In this document: positions 16,674 through 24,606 of the stretch, one piece after another
How the letters are laid out: every line of letters starts with the position of its first letter
How positions within the stretch are numbered: the first letter of the stretch is position 1
Origin: Thermoclostridium caenicola
Lineage (GTDB): Bacteria; Bacillota; Clostridia; DSM-8532
Assembly (NCBI RefSeq): GCF_900142095.1
Contig: NZ_FQZP01000029.1
Span: forward strand, 1-32,972
DNA length: 32,972 bases
Direction: 5' to 3'
The notes under the pieces: model-generated
Told to the model about the DNA's origin: nothing
Databases searched by the model: none
Seen by the model: only the letters and a program-made list of their open reading frames with translations
Position numbers and translations under genes: made by a program

Positions 16674-16699
16674 CACCCGGGGCCGGAAGGCCCATGTCA
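16671..16699 (+). other. GGAA-capped stem-loop between orf93 and the AlbA_2 gene
   Basis: TGACA (16671-16675) pairs with TGTCA (16695-16699), and GGGCC (16680-16684) pairs with GGCCC (16689-16693) around a GGAA tetraloop. No T run follows, so it is not a standard terminator; it may set mRNA stability between the two genes. Confidence 0.4.
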
Positions 16700-16722
16700 G
16701 GGATGGAGGCGATGGTGGTTCC

Positions 16723-17901
16723 GTGGATGTCCAAAAATTAAAGCAGCTGCTTTCCAGGGAAGAAGGCGAGAAACTGGATTTCAAGGCCTGTCTGAAGCTG
16801 AGCACGGAAAGCGACAGGAAGGAACTTGTGAAGGATGTCACCGCCATTGCCAACTCCAAGGGCGGCAGAGGGCACATCATCTTTGGTGTGGAGGATAAGA
16901 CCAAGCGCATCCTCGGCATCGACAAATCGGAATTTCATGAAGAGCAGATCCAGCAGATCATCTATAACCGAACCGATCCGCCGGTCCCCGTCCAGGTGGA
17001 TTTCGTGGCGTACGAGGGCAAGCAACTGGCGGTCCTCACCATTTTCAAGAGCCGCCATGCACCCCACCAGGTGATTCAGAACGGCTGTTTCTACATCCGC
17101 AGGGGGTCCACCACCGATTACCTGCGGCGGGCGGAATTGGCCTCCATTCTCCAGGAAAACGGGCTTCTCAGCTATGAAACCGTCATCCGGAATGATGTGG
17201 GAATGGATGCGCTGGATATGGAAAGCATCAGGCGGTTCTTTGCCGGACTGCAGATCGCCGGCGACAAGCCCAATGCGATCCTCATGGAAACCTTCGGGTT
17301 CATCGGTGATAAGGGAAACGGGGAATATTGCCCCACCATCGGCGGCCTTTTGCTGTTCGGGCGGGATATGCCTGTCCATATGCCCCACAGCCATATCCGG
17401 ATCGTTCTGGATCAGCATGTGGAGATGCGGACCGATAATATTCCCGGGCTTCTGGACTGGGCTTCTGCACGGATTCGGGAGCTGATGGACGATGCGGAGT
17501 ACCCCTTTGCCGCTGTGGAAGAGGCCATCGCCAATGCCCTCGTCCACAGGGATTACCTGGACGCTTCCAGGGGCATTGTCATCAAGCTGTCCGCCAAGAG
17601 CATTGAGATAACCAATCCCGGTGCCTATTTCGGCGGCAACCGGGTATATGGCTACAACAAGGACGACTTTCCCCTCAGGAGAAACCCCTGGCTCTACCAG
17701 AGGCTTGTCCTGGTGGATGAGAAAAAGCGTTTCCTGAAATACGGGCTGGGAATCAGCAATATCAAGCGTGCCTTTGAAGGCATCGGCAAGGTCAAGTTCG
17801 TCAACCTGGGCCGAAGCAATGCGTTTCGGGTGGTCCTGCCGCGGGTCTCCGGGGAAAAAGCCGGAGAACATCAGCCTGACAGGCAGGAGAACCGACAATA
17901 G
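16723..17901 (+). CDS. AlbA_2 (Schlafen-like) domain protein with C-terminal ATPase-like module
   Basis: The 392-residue protein has an N-terminal AlbA_2/Schlafen-type putative DNA-binding domain (about 13-130: EGEKLDFK, AIANSKGG, GHIIFGV, FYIRRGSTT) and a C-terminal GHKL/HATPase-like part around VEEAIANALVHRDY (265-278). It resembles proteins annotated as RecG-like or transcriptional regulators; it is not the RecG helicase, as no helicase motifs are present. The start is a GTG at 16723; GGAGG is 13 bases away, a weak fit, and no better start is in frame. The charged tail (EKAGEHQPDRQENRQ) looks disordered. Its target is unknown. Confidence 0.88.
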   Translation: MDVQKLKQLLSREEGEKLDFKACLKLSTESDRKELVKDVTAIANSKGGRGHIIFGVEDKTKRILGIDKSEFHEEQIQQIIYNRTDPPVPVQVDFVAYEGKQLAVLTIFKSRHAPHQVIQNGCFYIRRGSTTDYLRRAELASILQENGLLSYETVIRNDVGMDALDMESIRRFFAGLQIAGDKPNAILMETFGFIGDKGNGEYCPTIGGLLLFGRDMPVHMPHSHIRIVLDQHVEMRTDNIPGLLDWASARIRELMDDAEYPFAAVEEAIANALVHRDYLDASRGIVIKLSAKSIEITNPGAYFGGNRVYGYNKDDFPLRRNPWLYQRLVLVDEKKRFLKYGLGISNIKRAFEGIGKVKFVNLGRSNAFRVVLPRVSGEKAGEHQPDRQENRQ

Positions 17902-17925
17902 TACCGGTAAAAACCGGTGATACCA

Positions 17926-18585
17926 TCATTCGGGATTATTGGAAGAACCGCTCTCAACCAGGGCGGTTTTTTTCTTTTTGTCCGGTTTCCTGTCGCTGCC
18001 CTTATCCTTTTCCGGGTTGCCCTGCGTTTTCTCAGGGGAGCACAGCATGCGGATGAGCCTTTTGGCTGCCAGGATGTTGGCGCCGGCTTCGTAGGCCAGC
18101 TTTAAAGCGAGCATGCCAAGGGCATCAGCGGCACTGCCGGTGTCCTCGTGATTTTTCAGGAACTCTTCTTCGACACGCCGGGCTGTTGCACGCAGGACAT
18201 CGTCCTGAATGGAGCGGAACCGGTTGTAGAATTCCACCATGTCTGTGCTTTCGGTCTGATGCCTGATGATGTTCGAAATATCGGTGATGGGCAGCACTTC
18301 CTTAAGCGCGGAAATGGCGATGAGATAGGCCAGATGTTCCCGTGAGTATTTTTTCTGGACGGGTCTTGGCATTAAGTTATGCTTTACATAGTTGTTGATC
18401 ATGGAGGATGTGATAAGCCTGTCTTCGCCATCCAGGGAAAAGATTCTCAGCTGGCGCTCCAGATAGGTAATCACCTGATCCATGTAGAGATCCAAATCGG
18501 GTAGCGCATCCCAGTCGGGGGTGCGGTGGTCTTTCAGATCAGAGAACCAGGTGTCCATTTCCTTCCTGATACCGTCCGGTTCCAT
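17926..18585 (-). CDS. DUF1836 domain protein (putative DNA-binding regulator)
   Basis: The 219-residue protein carries the DUF1836 signature at about 35-130: YLERQLRIF, then ITSSMINNYVKHNLMPRPVQKKYSREHLAYL, which looks like a MerR-type winged helix. The family is common in Clostridia and its function is unknown; a transcription-factor role is inferred. The C-terminus is a long charged tail with a KKKK run. AAAGGGG lies 7 bases before the ATG at 18585. It is divergent from an SGNH hydrolase across an AT-rich region with an 18-base palindrome, suggesting autoregulation and control of the neighbour. Confidence 0.87.
   Translation of the reverse strand: MEPDGIRKEMDTWFSDLKDHRTPDWDALPDLDLYMDQVITYLERQLRIFSLDGEDRLITSSMINNYVKHNLMPRPVQKKYSREHLAYLIAISALKEVLPITDISNIIRHQTESTDMVEFYNRFRSIQDDVLRATARRVEEEFLKNHEDTGSAADALGMLALKLAYEAGANILAAKRLIRMLCSPEKTQGNPEKDKGSDRKPDKKKKTALVESGSSNNPE
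17946..17973 (+). terminator. Terminator after the AlbA_2 gene, inside the end of the opposing gene
   Basis: AACCGCTCT (17946-17954) pairs with AGGGCGGTT (17960-17968), one G-U pair, around a 5-base loop, followed by seven T's (17967-17973) and a second T run. It lies inside the last codons of the convergent DUF1836 gene, whose lysine-rich tail is encoded by the T tracts. Confidence 0.8.
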
Positions 18586-18648
18586 AGGCAGCCCCTTTCA
18601 TGAAAATAAGTCTGGTTTCGGCTCATTTGTCTTAAAAAGCTCAAAAAA

Positions 18649-18677
18649 ATTATAACATGATTAATAAAATGCCACAA
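18649..18677 (-). promoter_or_regulatory. Candidate promoter of the DUF1836 gene
   Basis: On the minus strand a perfect TATAAT (18654-18649) lies 17 bases after TTGTGG (18677-18672). The -35 overlaps the small palindrome CCACA-A-TGTGG (18672-18682). Confidence 0.55.
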
Positions 18678-18680
18678 TGT

Positions 18681-18718
18681 GGTCAATAATATTATTGACT
18701 TAATATGGTCAATAATAT
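18681..18718. promoter_or_regulatory. Palindromic operator region between DUF1836 and SGNH genes
   Basis: GTCAATAATATTATTGAC (18682-18699) is a perfect 18-base palindrome. The 12-mer GGTCAATAATAT occurs at 18681-18692 and again at 18707-18718, 26 bases apart. These sites sit in the plus-strand promoter and next to the minus-strand -35, the layout expected for a repressor controlling both genes. Confidence 0.65.
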
Positions 18719-18723
18719 AACAT
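18695..18723 (+). promoter_or_regulatory. Candidate promoter of the SGNH hydrolase gene
   Basis: TTGACT (18695-18700) and TAACAT (18718-18723) are 17 bases apart. The -35 lies within the 18-base palindrome and the second half-site fills the spacer. Confidence 0.5.
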
Positions 18724-18774
18724 AGTATTAATAACTAGATAAGATAATAAACAAAAACATGGGATGTGATTATA

Positions 18775-19476
18775 ATGATCGAAACGCTCAGCAAGATAAA
18801 GATAGATATCTGGGGAGACTCGGTCCTGAAAGGGGTCATCTACGACAAGGACAGGGGCAGGTATACCCGGCTGAGGGAGGATAACGCGGTATACGGCCTG
18901 AAAAACCTGGGACTGGATATCCGCAACAACTCTCACTTCGGGCTGACTGCCCCAAAAGCCAGGGAGATGATGGCTCGTGCCCTGGAAAAGGGTATCGACT
19001 GCCAGGCCGCCATCATTGAATTTGGCGGAAACGATTGCGACTACAACTGGAAAGAGGTGTCAGAAGATCCGGAAAAGGAGCACGAGTGTCATACACCGCT
19101 GGAACGGTTCAGGCAATGCATCACCGATATGGTCGGCATGCTCAGGAAAAGGAATATCCGTCCGGTGCTGGTGAACCTTCCGCCCATCGATCCGGAAAGG
19201 TATTTCAAATGGATCACAAGGGGCCTGAACGCCGGGAACATTCTCAGATGGCTGGGAGACGTGCATCGCATCTACCGTCACCATGAATGCTACAACTTAT
19301 GCATCATGAGCCTTGCCGGCAGCCTGGGATGCGATCTCATGGACATCCGGCAGCCCTTCCTGATGCAGAAGGATTACACCCAGTTCCTGTGCGAGGACGG
19401 CATCCATCCCAACCAGCGCGGTCATGCCCTTATCCAGTCCGTCATGAGCGATTTCATGAAAAACATGGCTATTTAA
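18775..19476 (+). CDS. SGNH/GDSL-type esterase or lipase
   Basis: This 233-residue protein has the SGNH hydrolase blocks: block I GDS with nucleophile S16 (IWGDSVLKG), the GGND oxyanion block with N86, and the catalytic D208/H211 in DGIHPNQRG. No signal peptide is visible, so it probably acts in the cytoplasm on an acyl or acetyl ester, perhaps on sugars given the glycosidase next door (inference). The ATG at 18775 has GGGATGTG (18761-18768) at 6 bases; an in-frame GTG at 18766 is less likely. It is divergent from a DUF1836 gene. Confidence 0.9.
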   Translation: MIETLSKIKIDIWGDSVLKGVIYDKDRGRYTRLREDNAVYGLKNLGLDIRNNSHFGLTAPKAREMMARALEKGIDCQAAIIEFGGNDCDYNWKEVSEDPEKEHECHTPLERFRQCITDMVGMLRKRNIRPVLVNLPPIDPERYFKWITRGLNAGNILRWLGDVHRIYRHHECYNLCIMSLAGSLGCDLMDIRQPFLMQKDYTQFLCEDGIHPNQRGHALIQSVMSDFMKNMAI

Positions 19477-19595
19477 ACCTTTGTATGGTCATGTCTGTCT
19501 GGCGATTGATGGTACGCGAACATTATTGAAATCTTATGATGCCTATCTCTATCTTCACCTGGAGATCCCGAATGCTCTTTACTGTCATAAAGGCT

Positions 19596-19624
19596 TGTGC
19601 TATTTTTTTCTTGAAAACAGCACA
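19596..19624 (+). other. Hairpin in the SGNH-beta-glucosidase spacer
   Basis: TGTGCT (19596-19601) pairs with AGCACA (19619-19624), and TTTT (19603-19606) pairs with AAAA (19614-19617), with one mismatch between. No T run follows. The 226-base spacer 19477-19702 shows no convincing promoter or gene. Confidence 0.35.
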
Positions 19625-19702
19625 TCATACTGCCGTCTGGCCTGCATTAGCAATATTTTATGGTCGCGGGCAGAAGAGCAGAAAATGACGGGAGGGATTT
19701 GC

Positions 19703-21052
19703 GTGGGCATCAATGGTTTTCCAAAGGATTTCGTCATCGGAACCGCAACTGCTTCCTATCAGATCGAAGGCGCCGTCCTGGAAGGCGGAAGGGGAGCATC
19801 CATCTGGGACATCTTTTCCCACATGCCCGGCAGGATACTCAACGGGGATACGGGGGATATCGCCTGCGACCATTATCACAGGTATCCGGAAGATATAGCC
19901 CTGATGAAGGAAGTGGGGCTTAAAGGATATCGCATGTCGGTGGCCTGGCCGCGCATCTTTCCCCAGGGCAGGGGCAAGCCCAGCACGGCGGGTCTTGATT
20001 TTTATAACAGGCTGGTTGATGCGCTTCTGGAGAACGATATCGAGCCCATGATAACCCTTTACCACTGGGATCTGCCCCAGGCCCTGCAGGAACTGGGCGG
20101 TTGGGGCAACCGGGATACGACCGACTATTTTGCCGATTACGCCTATACCGTTTTCAATGCGCTCGGGGATCGGGTGAAGAAATGGAACACCCTGAACGAA
20201 CCCTGGGTTTCAGCCTTTGCCGGCCACTATATCGGACGGCACGCGCCGGGAATGCGGGATGCGGCATTGGCCGTCCAGGTCTCCCACCATCTGATGCTGG
20301 CCCATGCAAAGGCCGTTGAAGCTTTCCGGCAATCGGGAAGGGATGGACAGATCGGCATAGCGCTCAATCTCTATCCCATGTACCCGGCTTCGCCCTCCGA
20401 GGAGGATGAAAGGGCGGCCCGGTTCGCGGACGGCTATCATAACAGGTGGTTCCTGGATCCGGTGCTGAAGGGCACCTATCCGGAGGACATGCTGGCCATC
20501 TACCGGGAACGGTTCAATGCGCCCGACATCCGGTCGGGGGATATGGAGCTCATCGGAAGGAACCCTGTGGACTTTCTGGGCATCAACTATTATTTCAGAA
20601 AAGTGATCCGGAGAAGCGAAAGCACAGACATCCTCCAGCTTAATGAGGTCAAGCCGGAAGGCTCCGAATATACCGAGATGGGCTGGGAAGTCTGGCCCCA
20701 GGGGCTGCTGGATCTTCTCGGAAGGATACATAAGGATTACCAGGATCCCCGCATGGTCATCACCGAGAACGGGGCTGCCTTCAAGGATGAGATCATCATG
20801 GACGGCGTGGTCCAGGATGAGGATCGCATCCGCTTCCTGCAAGGCCATCTTGAGGCGGCCAGGCAGGCGATCGCCGAGGGTATCAGGCTGGAAGGCTTCT
20901 ATATCTGGTCCCTGATAGACAATTTCGAATGGGCCTTTGGCTACAGCAAGCGCTTCGGCATTTTCCATGTGGACTACGGCACCCTGGAGCGTAAATGGAA
21001 AAAGAGCGCCCAGTGGCTTAAAAAGTTCATTGAGGAGAATGGGCTCAACTGA
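19703..21052 (+). CDS. bglA: Glycoside hydrolase family 1 beta-glucosidase
   Basis: GH1 enzymes cleave beta-glucosides such as cellobiose with retention. This 449-residue form is full length: GFPKDFVIGTATASYQIEGA at the start, acid/base E166 in TLNEPW and nucleophile E355 in ITENG. No signal peptide, so it is cytoplasmic and probably acts on imported disaccharides. There is no phospho-site evidence that would make it a 6-phospho-enzyme. The GTG at 19703 has GGGAGG (19690-19695) at 7 bases; an in-frame ATG at 19685 lacks a good site. It ends at a strong terminator. Confidence 0.94.
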   Translation: MGINGFPKDFVIGTATASYQIEGAVLEGGRGASIWDIFSHMPGRILNGDTGDIACDHYHRYPEDIALMKEVGLKGYRMSVAWPRIFPQGRGKPSTAGLDFYNRLVDALLENDIEPMITLYHWDLPQALQELGGWGNRDTTDYFADYAYTVFNALGDRVKKWNTLNEPWVSAFAGHYIGRHAPGMRDAALAVQVSHHLMLAHAKAVEAFRQSGRDGQIGIALNLYPMYPASPSEEDERAARFADGYHNRWFLDPVLKGTYPEDMLAIYRERFNAPDIRSGDMELIGRNPVDFLGINYYFRKVIRRSESTDILQLNEVKPEGSEYTEMGWEVWPQGLLDLLGRIHKDYQDPRMVITENGAAFKDEIIMDGVVQDEDRIRFLQGHLEAARQAIAEGIRLEGFYIWSLIDNFEWAFGYSKRFGIFHVDYGTLERKWKKSAQWLKKFIEENGLN

Positions 21053-21133
21053 TACCGATGCAGAATCATTAAGGCCGCCATGGTCCCTGTGTTTTGAGGG
21101 ACGAAGCCGGCAGAACCTGGAGTACCGCAATGC

Positions 21134-21169
21134 AAAAGGCTGCATGCCCTGAGGGGTGTGCGGCTTTTT
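21134..21169 (+). terminator. Rho-independent terminator after the beta-glucosidase
   Basis: GCTGCATGCCC (21139-21149) pairs with GGGTGTGCGGC (21154-21164), three G-U pairs, around TGAG. The stem is extended by AAAA/TTTT and ends in five T's (21165-21169). Confidence 0.85.
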
Positions 21170-21239
21170 CATTTGCCTGCGCCTGAACTCGGACGGCTTG
21201 CCCGTTTCGGGGATCGCCCTGCCGGATGATGACATCCGC

Positions 21240-21268
21240 TTGACAAGGCGAGGGGATCATGTTTTAAT
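21240..21268 (+). promoter_or_regulatory. Sigma-A promoter of the trmB-like/lysA operon
   Basis: A perfect TTGACA (21240-21245), a 17-base spacer and TTTAAT (21263-21268). The palindrome at 21273-21291 begins 5 bases downstream and covers the expected transcription start. Confidence 0.8.
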
Positions 21269-21272
21269 GAGT

Positions 21273-21291
21273 GGTAGTTATTAAAACTACC
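21273..21291. promoter_or_regulatory. Palindromic operator at the trmB-like promoter
   Basis: GGTAGTT (21273-21279) and AACTACC (21285-21291) form a perfect 7-5-7 palindrome over the predicted transcription start, placed for autorepression by the TrmB-like protein encoded just downstream (inference). Confidence 0.7.
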
Positions 21292-21307
21292 AAAAGGGGC
21301 TATGGTC

Positions 21308-22006
21308 GTGACGCTGGTGGAGTGTTTGATGAAAACCGGGCTTACACGCCATGAATCGGAACTGTATATCGCTCTGTGCCGGGAAGGGGAGATGAACGGG
21401 TATGAAGCCGCCAAGGCTACCGGAATTCCCCGGGCAAATGCCTATCAGGCCCTGGCCAGCCTGGCCGACAAGGGCGGCGCCTATGTGATAGAAGGTCCGG
21501 TTCAACGCTATGTGGCTGTTCCGGTGGAAGAATACTGCAGCAACGTGCTGGAGTACATGAAGAATGTGCTGGAGCAGATAAAGCGGGAATGTCCGAGAGG
21601 AAAACCGCAGCACGAACCTTATATCACCATAACGGGGTTCAGGCATATCGTGGACAAGATGAAGAACATGATCAGGCAGGCCAGGGAGAGGGTTTATGTA
21701 TCCCTGTCCGAAAAAGAAATAGCTTATGTGCGGGAAGAGCTGCTGGATGCCGTCCAACGCGGCCTGAAGGTGGTGGCCATCACTTCGGCCGGCGTTGAAC
21801 TGGAGGGAGCCATCGTCTACACGATTCAGAAAAAGCCCGGTCCCATCCGAATCATCGTGGATTCAACCCAGGTGCTGACAGGTGAACTGGCGGGCCTTGA
21901 TGACGACAGCTGCCTCTATTCCAGGAACAGGCCGCTTGTGGAACTCATCAAGGATTCTCTTAAAAACGAAATACAACTATCAAGCTATGGAGGTCGCAGC
22001 CCATGA
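21308..22006 (+). CDS. TrmB-family transcriptional regulator
   Basis: This protein, 232 residues from the chosen start, has an N-terminal TrmB winged helix (LMKTGLTRHESELYIAL, then ATGIPRANAYQALASLADKG) and a C-terminal phospholipase-D-like ligand domain (RERVYVSLSEKEIAY). It is shorter than archaeal sugar-sensing TrmB. AAAGGGG (21293-21299) is 8 bases from the GTG at 21308 but only 2 from the ATG at 21302, so the GTG is preferred; the two differ by two codons. Its stop overlaps the lysA start by ATGA, so the regulator and lysA are co-translated. Autoregulation is inferred from the palindrome. Confidence 0.88.
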   Translation: MTLVECLMKTGLTRHESELYIALCREGEMNGYEAAKATGIPRANAYQALASLADKGGAYVIEGPVQRYVAVPVEEYCSNVLEYMKNVLEQIKRECPRGKPQHEPYITITGFRHIVDKMKNMIRQARERVYVSLSEKEIAYVREELLDAVQRGLKVVAITSAGVELEGAIVYTIQKKPGPIRIIVDSTQVLTGELAGLDDDSCLYSRNRPLVELIKDSLKNEIQLSSYGGRSP

Positions 22007-23247
22007 ACCATTTGATGGAGAACCATTTTCTGAACCGAATCGATGCAGAGGCTTTGCTGAAGGAGTACGGAAGCCCGCTCTATGTTTATGATGAAAAAAC
22101 GCTCAGGGAGCGGATCAGGGATATGGTTAACCTGCTGCCGTATCCCTGGTTTGGGGTCAGTTGCTCCATAAAGGCAAATTCCAACCTGCACCTTCTGAAA
22201 ATCGTGCGGGAGGAGGGCATGGATGCCGACGCCATGTCTCCGGGAGAGATTTTTCTGCTGGAAAAGGCGGGCTTCGAGCCTTCGCAGATCTTCTATGTGT
22301 GCAATAACGTGTCGGCGGAAGAGATGCAGTATGCGCTGGACAGAAACATCCTGATCAGTGTGGACTCCCTGTCCCAGCTGGAAACGCTGGGCAGGATTAA
22401 CCCGGACGGACGGGTGGCACTGAGATTCAATCCCGGTTCTGGTGCCGGACATCACGAAAAGGTAGTCACAGCAGGCAAAAAGACCAAGTTTGGGATCCAG
22501 GAAGACCTGGTTGAGGATGCAAAAGCCATAGCAAAAAAATACGGTCTGAGGATTGTGGGCATCAACCAGCATATCGGTTCTCTTTTCCTGGACGGGAAAC
22601 CCTACCTTGAAAGCGTAAAGGCCCTGCTGCGTATCGCTGCCCGGTTTGAGAATCTGGAATTTGTTGATTTCGGCGGCGGTTTCGGCATTCCCTACCGGAA
22701 GTTCCACGGCGAACAGCGCCTGGACCTTAAGGCGCTGGCTGAGCAGCTCGCCCCGCTGCTCCTGGAGTTCAGGGAGAAATACGGCAGCGATCTGAAGTTC
22801 AGGATAGAGCCCGGCCGCTATCCCTTTGCCGAATGCGGCGCCATACTCGGTACGGTGCATGCGGTGAAGACCAATTATGACACCAAATACATCGGGACCG
22901 ATGTGGGCTTTAATGTACTGATGCGGCCCATCCTCTATGATTCCTACCATGAGATCGTGGCCATCAGGGGAGGAAGGATGGTTTCCGACCCCGACGGCGA
23001 GAAGGTGACCATTGTGGGGAATATCTGCGAAACCGGCGATATCCTGGCGAAAGATCGGCCCATGCCGGAATTGAAGGAAGGGGATATCATAGGGGTTCTG
23101 GACGCCGGTTCCTATGGTTACACCATGGCTTCCAACTACAACCAGAGACTGCGTCCCGCCGAAGTGCTGCTCACCCAAAGCGGGGACATAAGGCTTATCC
23201 GCAGAAGGGACACCTTTGAGGACCTGCTGGCGGGATACAATTTTTAA
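22003..23247 (+). CDS. lysA: Diaminopimelate decarboxylase
   Basis: LysA makes L-lysine from meso-diaminopimelate with pyridoxal phosphate. The 414-residue protein has the fold-III motifs: the PLP lysine at about K57 (SCSIKANSN, a variant of the usual YAVKAN), HIGS (190-193), GGGFG (224-228), an EPGR-type block, and CETGD near the C-terminus. GGAGG (21989-21993) lies 9 bases before the ATG at 22003, which overlaps the upstream regulator gene. dapA and dapB of the same pathway are elsewhere in the window, under a lysine riboswitch that lysA lacks. Confidence 0.94.
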   Translation: MNHLMENHFLNRIDAEALLKEYGSPLYVYDEKTLRERIRDMVNLLPYPWFGVSCSIKANSNLHLLKIVREEGMDADAMSPGEIFLLEKAGFEPSQIFYVCNNVSAEEMQYALDRNILISVDSLSQLETLGRINPDGRVALRFNPGSGAGHHEKVVTAGKKTKFGIQEDLVEDAKAIAKKYGLRIVGINQHIGSLFLDGKPYLESVKALLRIAARFENLEFVDFGGGFGIPYRKFHGEQRLDLKALAEQLAPLLLEFREKYGSDLKFRIEPGRYPFAECGAILGTVHAVKTNYDTKYIGTDVGFNVLMRPILYDSYHEIVAIRGGRMVSDPDGEKVTIVGNICETGDILAKDRPMPELKEGDIIGVLDAGSYGYTMASNYNQRLRPAEVLLTQSGDIRLIRRRDTFEDLLAGYNF

Positions 23248-23283
23248 ACCGACGGCCTGAGCATATTTTTCTGCGCTTCTGCT

Positions 23284-23310
23284 CAAGATAGAGATCAAAA
23301 ATCTGTCTTG
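23284..23310 (+). other. Imperfect hairpin between lysA and the AI-2E-type permease gene
   Basis: CAAGA pairs with TCTTG and GAT with ATC around a CAAAA loop, with a mismatch. No T run follows, so read-through from lysA is likely. Confidence 0.3.
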
Positions 23311-23324
23311 GGTGAAGGATGTGC

Positions 23325-24464
23325 ATGGTTGACGAGATAAAAAAAGCAAAAACGGGACTGATACAGATCACATATGCCATCGTGCTGTTTATGGTTCTAT
23401 GGCACCTGGAGGGAATACTGGCCTTTGCAGGGAAGGTGATCGGGCTTATCAGTCCTTTTCTTTACGGCATCGCCATTGCCTATGTGCTCAACCTGCTGAT
23501 GCGCCTTTTTGAAAGGCTTTTTTCCTTTATGGACAGGAGCAAAACCTTTCTTGTGCGAAGGCTGAAAAGGCCCCTGTCCATTCTCTGCGTCTTTCTGACG
23601 CTGGTGATCATTGTTGTGGCATGGATGGTCCTGGCCATACCCCAGCTGTCATCCAGCGTGTCCAATATCGCGGCCAATATGCCCGAATATGTGGCCGATG
23701 TGGAGCGCTTCCTGAACAAGACCATCGATGATCTGGGCCTCAAGGGGGGATTCTGGAAGAACATCTCCCTGAACTGGAACGAGATGGTGACAAGGGCCGG
23801 GCAGTTCATTTCCAGCATCTTTCCGCGCGTCTTTGCCTTCACGAAGAATTTTACCGGGTTCATCCTCAACATGGCCACTGGCATACTGATTTCCATTTAT
23901 ATGCTGGCCAACAAGGAAAAGCTCCTGCTCATCCTGAGAAAACTGCTCTATGCCTGGCTGCCCAAAAGGTTCTGCAACCGGTTGGTGGATATTTGTGTTG
24001 TGGCTAACCGCACTTTCAAAGGCTATTTTTCCGGCATGATCATCAACGCGCTGATTGTGGGCGCGATCTCCTTTTCGGGAACGGTTGTCCTGGGCATTCC
24101 CAACGCCTTTCTGCTGAGCATGATACTGGGCGTTATGGGTCTCTTCCCCATTATCGGCCCGCTTTTGGGTTCAATCCTGAGCTTTATCATCGTTCTGCTG
24201 GTGGTACCGGAAAAAGCGCTGCTCTTTGTCATTCTGCTTGTGGTTATCCAGGAACTGGATAACATCCTGATCTACCCGAGGGTTGTAGGTCGTTCCATCG
24301 GGCTGGGAGGTATCTGGATCCTGTTTGCGCTCCTCCTGGGGGGCAGCCTGTTCGGTATTGTAGGTACCATAGCCGGAATACCGGCCTTTGCTGTGATCTG
24401 GACCATCGTACGGAAACTCACCCACAACAGGCTCCGAAAGAAGGATATAGTCATCGAACCATAA
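23325..24464 (+). CDS. AI-2E family (TqsA/YdiK-type) membrane permease
   Basis: A polytopic protein of 379 residues with about eight membrane spans and the family layout: two N-terminal helix pairs, a soluble segment with amphipathic helices (about 110-175), then spans with GLFPIIGPLLGSILSFII and the DNILIYPRVVGRSIGL signature. Members are proton-coupled exporters or transport-like proteins; the family name comes from TqsA, but the substrate here is unknown. The ATG at 23325 has AAGG at about 6 bases; an ATG at 23319 is too close. It lies 77 bases after lysA and could be co-transcribed. Confidence 0.9.
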   Translation: MVDEIKKAKTGLIQITYAIVLFMVLWHLEGILAFAGKVIGLISPFLYGIAIAYVLNLLMRLFERLFSFMDRSKTFLVRRLKRPLSILCVFLTLVIIVVAWMVLAIPQLSSSVSNIAANMPEYVADVERFLNKTIDDLGLKGGFWKNISLNWNEMVTRAGQFISSIFPRVFAFTKNFTGFILNMATGILISIYMLANKEKLLLILRKLLYAWLPKRFCNRLVDICVVANRTFKGYFSGMIINALIVGAISFSGTVVLGIPNAFLLSMILGVMGLFPIIGPLLGSILSFIIVLLVVPEKALLFVILLVVIQELDNILIYPRVVGRSIGLGGIWILFALLLGGSLFGIVGTIAGIPAFAVIWTIVRKLTHNRLRKKDIVIEP

Positions 24465-24606
24465 TCGACGACGCTTCGCCGGCACGAAAAAGACCAGTTA
24501 TCGGGCATGCGGGCCAGCATGGGCAGATCCTGGGATGGCAAAGAAACATCGTACCGGGTGCCATGGAGATGAATCCCGGGAATGAAACCTGACGGAGGGT
24601 TTTGAC

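Noticed and set aside
21985-23349. A 454-residue minus-strand open frame
   Set aside because: Antisense shadow of lysA, which has all its PLP-enzyme motifs on the plus strand.
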